Of a stretch of DNA of 15,269 nucleotides, positions 5,911 to 13,538 are shown piece by piece. Origin of the DNA: an uncultured Collinsella sp. (GTDB lineage: Bacteria > Actinomycetota > Coriobacteriia > Coriobacteriales > Coriobacteriaceae); assembly GCA_900551975.1 (NCBI GenBank), contig URYA01000022.1, positions 1 to 15,269 on the forward strand, given 5' to 3'. The notes beneath the pieces were generated by a model, which ran no database searches, was not told the DNA's origin, and saw nothing but the letters and a program-made list of their open reading frames with translations. The position numbers were made by a program, and so were the translations under genes. The number at the start of each line of letters is the position of its first letter. The stretch's first letter is position 1.

Positions 5911-7935
5911 ATGCGTCAATTTAAGACCGAGAGCAAAAAACTGCTCGACCTTATGATCAACTCCATCTACACCAATAAGGAAATTTTCCTGCGCGAGCTT
6001 ATCTCTAACGCGAGCGACGCCGTCGACAAGCTCAACTTTAAGAGCCTGCAGGACCCGAGTGTCAAGCTCGACCAGGGCGACCTGGCTATTCGCGTCTCCT
6101 TTGATAAAGACGCCCGCACCATTACCATCTCGGATAACGGCATTGGCATGACCGCCGAGGAGCTCGAGCGCAACCTGGGCACCATCGCCCATTCCGGCTC
6201 CGAGGAGTTTAAGACCGAGAACGCCGAGCAGCAGGGCTCCGATGTGGACATCATCGGTCAGTTTGGCGTGGGCTTCTACTCGGCCTTTATGGTCGCCAGC
6301 CATGTGAAGGTCGTGAGCCGCGCCTATGGCGAGGATACCGCCCACGTTTGGGAGTCCGACGGTCTTGAGGGTTACACCATCGAGGATGGCGAGCGTGCCG
6401 AGCACGGTACCGATGTCATTCTGACGCTGCGTGAGAACGAGAAGCTCGACGCCGACGGCGAGGCCGAGACCTACGATCGCTTCCTGACCGAGTGGGGCCT
6501 CAAGAGCCTGATTCAGCAGTACAGCAACTATGTGCGCTACCCGATTCAGATGATGGTGAGCAAGAGCCGCCAGAAACCCAAGCCCGAGGACGCCGGCGAC
6601 GATTACAAGCCCGAGTACGAGGACTACCAGGAGCTCGAGACCATCAACTCCATGACGCCAATCTGGAAGAAGCGCAGCTCCGACGTTGAACAGAAGGATT
6701 ACAACGAGTTCTACAAGTCCACGTTCCACGACTTTGACGATCCTGCGCGCACCATCAGCTTCCATGCCGAGGGTACGCTCGAGTATGACGCCCTGCTGTT
6801 TGTGCCGGGTCGCGCCCCGTTCGATCTGTACAGCAAGGACTACGAGAAGGGCCTGGCGCTCTACAGCTCTAACGTGCTGATTATGGAGAAGTGCGACGAC
6901 CTGCTGCCCGACTACTACAACTTTGTCCGCGGCGTCGTGGATTCCGCCGACGTGTCGCTCAACATCTCGCGCGAGACGCTGCAGCAGAACCGTCAGCTCA
7001 AGGCTATCGCCAAGCGCGTGGAAAAGAAGATCACCGCCGACCTTGAGGATATGCGTGACAACGACCGTGAGGCCTACGAGAAGTTCTTTGAGAACTTTGG
7101 CCGCGGTCTTAAGTACGGCATCTACTCGAGCTATGGCATGAAGGCCGATGAGCTCGCCGACCTGCTGCTGTTCTGGTCTGCCAAGGAGCAGAAGATGATT
7201 ACCCTGGCCGAATATGCCAAGGGCATGCCCGAGGATCAGAAGGCCATCTACTACGCCGCCGGTGACTCGCGTGAGCGCTTGGCCAAGATGCCCGTGGTAA
7301 AGGGCGTGCTCGACCGCGGCTATGACGTGCTGCTGCTGACGCAGGATGTGGATGAGTTCACGTTCCAGGCTATGCGTGAGTACGTTGCCGCCGATATGCC
7401 CAAGATCTACGAGGACGATGCTGCCCGCGAGGCTGCCGAGAAGGCTGTGGCCGACGGTGCCGAGCCCGAGGTCGAGGATCGTCATCTGGAGCTCAAGAAC
7501 GTCGCGACCGGTGATCTTGACCTGGCGACCGAGGACGAGAAGAAGGAGGCCGAGGACGCCACCAAGGAGAACGAGGACCTCTTTAGCGCTATGAAGGAGG
7601 CACTTGGTGACAAGGTCGAGAAAGTTGCCGTCTCCGCGCGCCTGACCGATGCCCCCGCTTGCATCACCACCGAGGGCCCACTTTCGCTCGAGATGGAGAA
7701 GGTGCTCCAGAAGGGACCCGAGGGCGCGCCCGACGGCATGCCCAAGAGCCAGCGCGTGCTCGAGCTCAACGCCAAGCACCCGGTCTTTGACAAGCTTGTC
7801 GCTGCCCAGAAGGCAGGCGACGCCGACAAGATCAAGCAGTACTCCGGTTTGCTCTATGACCAGGCCCTGCTGGTCGAGGGCATCCTCCCCGAGGACCCCG
7901 TTGCCTTCGCGGCGGCTGTCTGCAACTTGATGTAG
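5911..7935 (+). CDS. htpG: Molecular chaperone HtpG (Hsp90)
   Basis: Cytosolic ATP-dependent chaperone of 674 residues, somewhat longer than the roughly 624 of the E. coli protein. The N-terminal GHKL ATPase domain shows FLRELISNASDA (E29, N33, D36), DNGIGM (D75) and FGVGFYSAFMV (from about 118). A charged linker rich in K, E and D (about residues 215-250) leads to the middle domain with IPIW-like TPIWKK and the catalytic-arginine motif SRETLQQNR (about 353-361). The C-terminal dimerisation region ends LVEGILPEDPVAF. There is an acidic insertion around residues 520-560 (EDEKKEAEDATKENEDLF). GAAAGGA sits 6 nt before the ATG. The gene appears monocistronic: a terminator-like hairpin lies just upstream and strong hairpins just downstream. 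A long reading frame on the opposite strand (5827-7779) is a composition artefact. Confidence 0.97.
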   Translation: MRQFKTESKKLLDLMINSIYTNKEIFLRELISNASDAVDKLNFKSLQDPSVKLDQGDLAIRVSFDKDARTITISDNGIGMTAEELERNLGTIAHSGSEEFKTENAEQQGSDVDIIGQFGVGFYSAFMVASHVKVVSRAYGEDTAHVWESDGLEGYTIEDGERAEHGTDVILTLRENEKLDADGEAETYDRFLTEWGLKSLIQQYSNYVRYPIQMMVSKSRQKPKPEDAGDDYKPEYEDYQELETINSMTPIWKKRSSDVEQKDYNEFYKSTFHDFDDPARTISFHAEGTLEYDALLFVPGRAPFDLYSKDYEKGLALYSSNVLIMEKCDDLLPDYYNFVRGVVDSADVSLNISRETLQQNRQLKAIAKRVEKKITADLEDMRDNDREAYEKFFENFGRGLKYGIYSSYGMKADELADLLLFWSAKEQKMITLAEYAKGMPEDQKAIYYAAGDSRERLAKMPVVKGVLDRGYDVLLLTQDVDEFTFQAMREYVAADMPKIYEDDAAREAAEKAVADGAEPEVEDRHLELKNVATGDLDLATEDEKKEAEDATKENEDLFSAMKEALGDKVEKVAVSARLTDAPACITTEGPLSLEMEKVLQKGPEGAPDGMPKSQRVLELNAKHPVFDKLVAAQKAGDADKIKQYSGLLYDQALLVEGILPEDPVAFAAAVCNLM

Positions 7936-7942
7936 TTAGGTA

Positions 7943-7970
7943 GTTACGCGGTTTTACCAAACCGCGTAAC
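7943..7970 (+). terminator. Perfect 12-bp hairpin after htpG
   Basis: GTTACGCGGTTT (7943-7954) and AAACCGCGTAAC (7959-7970) pair perfectly around a 4-nt TACC loop, beginning 7 nt after the htpG stop. There is no U-tract after it, so it may stabilise the 3' end of the message or act together with the next structure rather than terminate alone. Confidence 0.5.
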
Positions 7971-7983
7971 AGCTCGACGCTGC

Positions 7984-8085
7984 AAACGCCCCTAAGCGGC
8001 AATCTGACGTTCAATCGTCGGTCGCGTACCGAAGTACGCTTCCCTCCTCTTTCACGTCACCTTGCTCGCTTAGGGGCGTTTTCAC
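7984..8085. repeat. 98-nt nested inverted-repeat element ending in a T-run
   Basis: Outer arms AAACGCCCCTAAGCG (7984-7998) and CGCTTAGGGGCGTTT (8067-8081) are perfectly complementary. Inside them GCAA (7999-8002) pairs with TTGC (8062-8065) and TGACGT (8005-8010) with ACGTCA (8054-8059). The centre carries GCGTAC-CGAA-GTACGC (8024-8039). A T follows the right arm, giving TTTT, so it could terminate htpG transcripts; the 68-nt interior makes an ordinary intrinsic terminator unlikely. It could also be a structured RNA or a small palindromic repeat. Confidence 0.5.
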
Positions 8086-8122
8086 TGACTTATGCTCAAC
8101 CAGCGACGCTTTCGTGGTCCAA

Positions 8123-8182
8123 ACTAGTCATCGGGGACGTTCTTGTTTGACTAGTCGTTTAAGAACGTCCCCAATGACTAGT
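8123..8182. repeat. 60-bp palindromic repeat with three ACTAGT sites 27 bp apart
   Basis: Two 22-nt arms (8123-8144 and 8161-8182) are inverse complements except for one position that would form a G-U pair in RNA. The 16-nt centre is GTTT-GACTAGTC-GTTT. ACTAGT occurs at 8123, 8150 and 8177, exactly 27 bp apart, so two 27-bp units lie head to head between three copies of a palindromic core. Each unit contains GGGGACGTTCTT. The left half resembles 5701-5732. Confidence 0.7.
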
Positions 8183-8211
8183 CGGATTGATAATTTGTGC
8201 GGGTTGTGGTT

Positions 8212-8250
8212 TTGTGACCTGCTGAAATTTAGGATACTGTACATCTGTAC
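8212..8250 (+). promoter_or_regulatory. Possible promoter and operator upstream of the YhgE genes
   Basis: TTGTGA (8212-8217) and TACTGT (8235-8240) are separated by 17 bp; both hexamers are weak matches to the sigma-A consensus. The -10 overlaps a dyad GTACA-TC-TGTAC (8239-8250), which also reads as a direct repeat of CTGTAC. YhgE/Pip genes are often controlled by TetR-type regulators, but none is visible here. Confidence 0.3.
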
Positions 8251-8293
8251 GCTAACTCATCTTCGTAGTATATTGCTACCCGCAAAACTCAGC

Positions 8294-8335
8294 ACCATTG
8301 TGCCGTGAGGCACTAAAGCGCCTCCGTACAATGGT
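8294..8335 (+). other. Folded leader before the first YhgE gene
   Basis: ACCATTGT (8294-8301) pairs with ACAATGGT (8328-8335). Inside, GAGGC (8307-8311) pairs with GCCTC (8320-8324) around an 8-nt loop; a competing hairpin GTGCC-GTGA-GGCAC (8300-8313) is also possible. It covers the TTG at 8298 and the ATG at 8331, making those poor start codons. It may be a leader RNA structure or, with the embedded TACAAT, an operator. I recognise no known riboswitch. Confidence 0.4.
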
Positions 8336-8366
8336 TGTCGATAGTACGATTCGATTCAACGACAGG

Positions 8367-11147
8367 ATGGATGGTCCAAGCGTGAGTCTCGGCAGCAAAC
8401 TATCCAACGCAAAGGTCTCCTTTGCGATCTTTAAGCGCGACATCAAGCGATTGCTCGTGAACCCCGTCGCCCTGGTGGTTACTTTGGGCGTGTGCGTCAT
8501 TCCCTCGCTGTATGCCTGGTACAACATCGTGGCTAACTGGGATCCGTACGGAAACACCCAGGGTATCAAGATTGCCATCGCCAACAACGATCGGGGCACC
8601 CAAAACGACTTGGTGGGCGAGCTCAACGCGGGCGACCAGGTCGTCGATCAGCTCAAGGAGAACGATCAGCTGGGCTGGACCTTCGTCGATTCGGCGGCCG
8701 ACGCCAAGGAGGGCGTCGAGAGCGGTGAGTACTATGCGGCCATCGTAATCCCTAAGAACTTCTCGGATAACCTGGTCTCGATGCTCGACGGCAACTACCA
8801 TCAGCCCAAGCTTACGTACTACGTCAATGAGAAGAAGAGTGCTATTGCGCCCAAGGTTACCGACACCGGTGCAAGCACCATCGAGGAGCAGATCAACTCG
8901 GAATTTGTCTCCACAGTGGGCGAGACCGTTGCCAGCATCGCCAAGGATGCCGGGGTCGATTTTAAGGATAAGACCGCCCAGGTTCAGGATTCGCTGACGA
9001 GTTCGGTGTCCGAGGCATCCGGTACCTTGGGTGAGGTGCGCGATTCGATTGGCGACATGAATGCCGCCATCGATAAGACGAGTGGCGCTATCGCCTCGGC
9101 TGATGCCGCGTTGGCGGGCCTGCAGGGTCAGACGCCCTCTCTAACGCAGGCAATCGCTCAGGGCAATGACCTGCTGGGCGAGGCGCGCGCTACGGCGGGC
9201 AACTCTGTCGCCTCGCTCTCCAAGGCACTCTCGGAAGGCAGCCTTGCGCTCACCAAGACGTCAGCCTCCGCGAACGCTGCGATTGGAAAGCTGACGGGCG
9301 CGGTCACATCTACGACTACCCGTATCGACAACTCGCTTGAGTCTCTCCAAGCGACGATCGACCACAATAAGGCCGTTATCGGGCACTTGGAAATTCTCGT
9401 CAATGACACGTCGACAGGTTCCAAGGAAATTGACGCGCGCATTGTATCGATCATCGATTTGCTCCGCGAGCAGAATGAAAAGCTTCAGAGCATCAAGGAC
9501 GGTCTGTCTGCGCAGTCGAGCGCCATGGCGAATGACGCTGCGGCTGTCTCGGGTGCCAGCGACGCTATCAATAATGCAATTCAGACCGGTGCGACCAACC
9601 TTGGCCAGGCTCAGACGGACCTGGGTCAAAACGCGCTGCCGAAGGTCTCGAGCGCACTTGATTCGTTTGCCGCCGTCTCGGGTGATCTGACGGGAATCGT
9701 GTCTGGCCTCACGCCTACTATTGCAAGTGCGCGCGGTACACTTTCGCAACTCAACGCCACGCTCGGTCAGGCCAAGACCACGCTGTCCCAGACCGATGCC
9801 TCGCTTGCCAAGGTCCAGGACAAGCTCGCAACCGCCGCCAACGACATCGCGGCGCTACAGACCTCCGAGTCCATGGGCGAGCTGGCCGGCCTGATGGGCG
9901 TCGACGTCGATGATGTTGCAGACTTCATGGCATCTCCGGTCGAGCTGACCTCAAAGTCAATTTACCCGGTCAAGAGCTTTGGTTCGGGCATTGCCCCGTT
10001 CTATACCAATCTGGCGCTGTGGGTGGGCGGCTACGTGCTTATCGCCATCTACAAGCTCGAGGTCGACCGCGAAGGCATCGGCAGCTTTACCGCGCGTCAG
10101 GGCTACTTTGGCCGCTGGTTGCTCCTGGTGATCCTGGGCGCGTTGCAGGCCATCATCGTTACGGTAGGCGATCTGGTGATCGGCGTGCAGTGCGTCAGCC
10201 CGCTGCTGTTCGTGCTGGGCGGCATCGCCATCTCGTTCACCTACGTCAATATCATCTATGCGCTGTCCACCACGTTTAAGCATATCGGCAAGGCTATCGG
10301 CGTCATTCTGGTTATCGTGCAGATCCCGGGTTCGTCGGGCATGTACCCCATCGAGATGATGCCAGGCTTCTTCCAGTGGCTGCACCCGCTGCTGCCCTTT
10401 ACCTACGGCATCAATCTGCTGCGCGAGACGGTCGGCGGCATGTATTCGTTCAACTACCTGTTTAACCTGTGCATTCTGGGCGTGTTCTTGATCGTGGCGC
10501 TCTTTATCGGCCTGCAGCTGCGTCCGCTGCTGCTCAACCTTAACCTGCTCTTTGATAAACAGCTTTCCACGACCGGTATGATGATTTGCGAGTCCAACGA
10601 CCTGCCGCGCCAGCGCTACTCGCTGCGCACGGCCATGCGTGTCATGCTCGATTCCGATTCGTACCGTCGCGAACTGCTCGATCATGCGGTCGCCTTTGAA
10701 CATCGCTACCCGTACTACATCAAGGGCGGTTTTGCCGCCGTGGTGGGCGTTCAGGTCCTGCTCTTTGTCCTGTCGACGGTTCTCGATATCGACAATAACG
10801 GCAAGATCATCCTGCTTGTCATTTGGATCATCTCGGTTATTGCCATCTGCGGCTGGCTTATCAATATCGAATATATCCGCGCGAGCCTCAATACCCAGAT
10901 GCGCATCTCGGCGCTTTCGGATGAGGACCTGCGTCGCGAGATGCGCGAACACACGGCCGCCATTCCTGCCGCCCGCCACATGTTTGGCCTCAACGCCAGC
11001 GAGCGTGGTGCCAAGGGCGGCGATCAGTCCACGGGCCGCTTGCCGCATATCGGCTCGCACCATAAATCTCAGGGCAGCGACAGCACAGCCACAAATGATG
11101 GAGATACCACCGCGCTTGGCAAGCACTCCAAAGGAGGTGAGGCATAA
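8367..11147 (+). CDS. YhgE/Pip-family membrane protein, long paralogue
   Basis: Large membrane protein related to YhgE/Pip (phage infection protein) and to the ABC-2/EsaA-like fold; function not established. From 8367 it has 926 residues. TM1 is about 33-54, followed at once by the family motif NWDPYGNT. A large extracytoplasmic region (about 60-540) is rich in Ala, Ser and Thr with heptad-like spacing, probably coiled coil. A cluster of about five membrane segments (about 545-720) includes PGSSGMYPIEMMPGFF. Unlike its neighbour it has two more membrane segments (about 786-808 and 814-836) and a charged, His/Ser-rich tail. The start is uncertain: frames open at TTG 8298, ATG 8331, ATG 8367 and GTG 8382, and none has a strong ribosome binding site; the first two lie in a hairpin, and GTG 8382 follows GGATGG. 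The family is clear. Confidence 0.85.
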   Translation: MDGPSVSLGSKLSNAKVSFAIFKRDIKRLLVNPVALVVTLGVCVIPSLYAWYNIVANWDPYGNTQGIKIAIANNDRGTQNDLVGELNAGDQVVDQLKENDQLGWTFVDSAADAKEGVESGEYYAAIVIPKNFSDNLVSMLDGNYHQPKLTYYVNEKKSAIAPKVTDTGASTIEEQINSEFVSTVGETVASIAKDAGVDFKDKTAQVQDSLTSSVSEASGTLGEVRDSIGDMNAAIDKTSGAIASADAALAGLQGQTPSLTQAIAQGNDLLGEARATAGNSVASLSKALSEGSLALTKTSASANAAIGKLTGAVTSTTTRIDNSLESLQATIDHNKAVIGHLEILVNDTSTGSKEIDARIVSIIDLLREQNEKLQSIKDGLSAQSSAMANDAAAVSGASDAINNAIQTGATNLGQAQTDLGQNALPKVSSALDSFAAVSGDLTGIVSGLTPTIASARGTLSQLNATLGQAKTTLSQTDASLAKVQDKLATAANDIAALQTSESMGELAGLMGVDVDDVADFMASPVELTSKSIYPVKSFGSGIAPFYTNLALWVGGYVLIAIYKLEVDREGIGSFTARQGYFGRWLLLVILGALQAIIVTVGDLVIGVQCVSPLLFVLGGIAISFTYVNIIYALSTTFKHIGKAIGVILVIVQIPGSSGMYPIEMMPGFFQWLHPLLPFTYGINLLRETVGGMYSFNYLFNLCILGVFLIVALFIGLQLRPLLLNLNLLFDKQLSTTGMMICESNDLPRQRYSLRTAMRVMLDSDSYRRELLDHAVAFEHRYPYYIKGGFAAVVGVQVLLFVLSTVLDIDNNGKIILLVIWIISVIAICGWLINIEYIRASLNTQMRISALSDEDLRREMREHTAAIPAARHMFGLNASERGAKGGDQSTGRLPHIGSHHKSQGSDSTATNDGDTTALGKHSKGGEA

Positions 11148-13337
11148 ATGAAGAACATCCTGCATCTGTTTAAGCGCGATGTCCAAAACGTGTCTCGCTC
11201 CGTGATCGGCTTGGTTGTCGTGATGGGCCTCATTATCGTACCGTGTCTGTACGCGTGGTTTAACATCGCCGGCAGCTGGGATCCGTACGGCAACACCGGC
11301 AATCTTAAGATCGCCGTGGTCAACACCGATGAGGGTTACGAGAGCGATTTGATCCCCGTCGAGGTTAACGTGGGCGAAAACGTGACCGCCACCCTACGCG
11401 GCAACGAGAGCTTCGATTGGGTTGTGCTCAACAATCGCGAAAAGGCTATCGAGGGCGTTAAGTCGGGCGCGTACTATGCTGCCGTCGTTATCCCCAAAAC
11501 GTTTAGCTCCGACATGATGACGCTTTTCTCGACCGACGTGAAACACGCCGATATCGAGTTTTACGAGAACCAGAAGGCCAACGCCATCGCGCAGATCGTG
11601 ACCGAGAAGGGTTCGAGCGCCGTTCAGAGCCAGGTTAACGAAACATTTACCGAGACCATTACGAGCATCGGTCTTAAAACCGTGTCCAGCCTGCTCGACT
11701 ACATGAGCACCGACCAAGTAAGCAACTTTATCGCCAACCTGTCCTCGACGCTTGGCGATTCGGTCCAGGACTTGCAGGACATTCAGGCCAGCGCAACGTC
11801 ACTTGCGGGCATTTTAAGCTCCATGGCCGATTCACTGACGTCGGCGGGCGGCATGCTCAAGCAGTCCGGATCGACCGAGGAGTCGGTGAAGCAGCTCATG
11901 CAGCATGCCGAGAGCGGTATTGCCGATTCCGAGCAAGCGCTCAAGTCCGCCAGCGATGCGATCGATGCTGCTATTGATGGGAGCGCAGGTTCGTTCGATA
12001 ACGTTTCTACCGAGCTCGCAAAGGCATTCGACGCTGCAAACAAGCACGTCGATCTTACGGTGTCTCAGCTCAACGATGGCGCAGCGTCACTCAATAAACG
12101 TGCCGACGAGATTGATGGCACGGCGAATGAGCTCCGTAGTCTTGCTGGCCAGGTGAGTAACGATAAGCTCAAGGCAGGGCTTGAGGACGCGGCTGCCGAG
12201 CTTGATAAAACCGCGACGGAGTACCGCAACAATGCCAATGAGCTGACGAATATCGCGACGTCGCTCACGAAGAGTATGGCAGAGGTTAACAAATCGCGTG
12301 CCGAGGTCGATCAGGCAATCGCGGATGCCAAGGCTGGTATCTCGGGCGCCAAGATTGACTACGACTCTACGTTTTCGGTCAAGGCCAAAGAACTCAAGAA
12401 GACTATTTCGGGCGTTTTGGACTCGCTTGATGGCATCTCGGGCGACCTGGATAGCGCCGTAGACGGCCTGACCGCTGCTTCCGGTTCGCTGGCAAAGGGC
12501 CTCTCCAAGGCTGCAAAGCTGGTCAACAAGGCTTCCGATCAGCTGGGCGAGGCGTCGGACAAGATCAGCGCGTTTAAGGACGAGCTCGACGGCGCCTTGA
12601 TGTCGGATGACCTCGCTACGATCAAGACGATGATCGGCAATGATCCCGAGGGTCTGGCCGTGTCGCTTTCCGGCCCCGTCGCGCTCGACCGCAAGCCGGT
12701 CTATCCGATCCGCAACTACGGTTCGGCCATGGCACCGTTCTACACGATTCTGTCGCTCTGGGTCGGCTCGATCGTGCTGGCGGCCATGATGAAGGTGTCG
12801 GTTGACGACGAACTCATCAATGAGTTAATCCCCGTGCGCTTGCACGAGATCTACCTGGGCCGCTACCTGTTCTTTGGCGGTCTGGCCCTGCTGCAGGCAA
12901 CGCTCGTGTGCGCGGGCGACATCCTGTTCTTTGGCATCCAGTGCGACGACCCGCTGCAGTTTGTGCTGGCGGGCTGGGTCGCGAGTCTCGTGTTCTCCAA
13001 TATCGTCTACACGCTTACGGTTTCGTTTGGCGATATCGGCAAGGCGCTCGCCGTCGTGCTGCTGGTCATGCAGGTCGGCGGTTCGGGCGGCACGTTCCCC
13101 ATCGAGATGACCGGCCCCGTGTTCCAGGCGATCTATCCGTTCCTACCGTTCACCCACGGCATCAACGCCATGCATGCCGCCATGGCCGGTGCCTACCATA
13201 TGGAGTACTGGATTGAGCTGGGCATCTTGGCAAGCTATCTGATCCCGTCGCTGGCCCTGGGCGTCGTCTTCCGCCGCCCGGTCATCAAAGCCAACGACTG
13301 GATCATCGAAAAGCTGGAATCGACCAAATTGATTTAA
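11148..13337 (+). CDS. YhgE/Pip-family membrane protein, short paralogue
   Basis: Second YhgE/Pip-type protein, 729 residues. Its ATG follows directly on the previous gene's stop codon, and AAAGGAGGTGA (11130-11140), a full match to the 16S anti-Shine-Dalgarno, lies inside the end of that gene. TM1 is about 13-37, followed by SWDPYGNT, the same motif as in the upstream protein. The extracytoplasmic region (about 45-525) is rich in Ala, Ser, Asp and Lys with predicted long helices. C-terminal membrane segments lie at about 529-550, 575-598, 605-625, 633-650 and 693-713, with GGSGGTFPIEMTGPVF matching the PGSSGMYPIEM loop upstream. It lacks the extra two segments and tail of the longer protein. 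Tight coupling suggests that the two work as a heteromeric complex, perhaps in export or envelope function; that is inference. Confidence 0.88.
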   Translation: MKNILHLFKRDVQNVSRSVIGLVVVMGLIIVPCLYAWFNIAGSWDPYGNTGNLKIAVVNTDEGYESDLIPVEVNVGENVTATLRGNESFDWVVLNNREKAIEGVKSGAYYAAVVIPKTFSSDMMTLFSTDVKHADIEFYENQKANAIAQIVTEKGSSAVQSQVNETFTETITSIGLKTVSSLLDYMSTDQVSNFIANLSSTLGDSVQDLQDIQASATSLAGILSSMADSLTSAGGMLKQSGSTEESVKQLMQHAESGIADSEQALKSASDAIDAAIDGSAGSFDNVSTELAKAFDAANKHVDLTVSQLNDGAASLNKRADEIDGTANELRSLAGQVSNDKLKAGLEDAAAELDKTATEYRNNANELTNIATSLTKSMAEVNKSRAEVDQAIADAKAGISGAKIDYDSTFSVKAKELKKTISGVLDSLDGISGDLDSAVDGLTAASGSLAKGLSKAAKLVNKASDQLGEASDKISAFKDELDGALMSDDLATIKTMIGNDPEGLAVSLSGPVALDRKPVYPIRNYGSAMAPFYTILSLWVGSIVLAAMMKVSVDDELINELIPVRLHEIYLGRYLFFGGLALLQATLVCAGDILFFGIQCDDPLQFVLAGWVASLVFSNIVYTLTVSFGDIGKALAVVLLVMQVGGSGGTFPIEMTGPVFQAIYPFLPFTHGINAMHAAMAGAYHMEYWIELGILASYLIPSLALGVVFRRPVIKANDWIIEKLESTKLI

Positions 13338-13400
13338 TACAGCAACGTAAACGCCGTCGGAACATCGAGGTTATTCAAGTCGGTACTTTAGTGGGCTGGA

Positions 13401-13430
13401 TTGCGATGCAACGCCGGTTGTTGCTACAGT
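13401..13430 (+). promoter_or_regulatory. Possible extended -10 promoter just ahead of a terminator
   Basis: TTGCGA (13401-13406) and TACAGT (13425-13430) are spaced 18 bp apart, with a TG one base before the -10 (13422-13423). Transcription would start near 13437, within the hairpin at 13433-13462. A second weak candidate is TTGACC (13470-13475) with CATACG (13493-13498), lying after the terminator. Confidence 0.3.
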
Positions 13431-13432
13431 AG

Positions 13433-13470
13433 CGGGGCGTGCCGGGGGTCCGGTGCGCCCCGTTTTTATT
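13433..13470 (+). terminator. Strong intrinsic terminator after the YhgE pair
   Basis: CGGGGCG-TG-CCGG (13433-13445) pairs with CCGG-TG-CGCCCCG (13450-13462), 13 bp with two central G-U pairs and a GGGT loop, followed by TTTTTATTT. It lies 95 bp after the YhgE stop and 69 bp before the DMT transporter gene. Confidence 0.85.
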
Positions 13471-13538
13471 TGACCATGAGGCGGCACGCAGCCATACGCG
13501 TGCGGACACCACGCCCAGATTGAGTGTGAGGATGTTCC

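Noticed and set aside
5827..7779. 650-codon open frame on the minus strand
   Set aside because: It lies entirely opposite htpG, whose codon bias suppresses stops in this frame. The translation is Leu/Val/His-rich, with no recognisable domain.
7936..8300. CRISPR array or tRNA in the longest gene-free stretch
   Set aside because: The 27-bp spacing at 8123-8182 comes from two inverted units and three short cores, not direct repeats with variable spacers. No cloverleaf or CCA end was seen.
8114..8308. 64-codon plus-strand frame in the gene-free stretch
   Set aside because: It runs through the palindromic repeat, lacks a ribosome binding site and has no protein-like pattern.
9957..11186. 409-codon minus-strand frame opposite the first YhgE gene
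   Set aside because: Shadow of the membrane-protein coding frame; the product is rich in H, Q, D and R with no domain.
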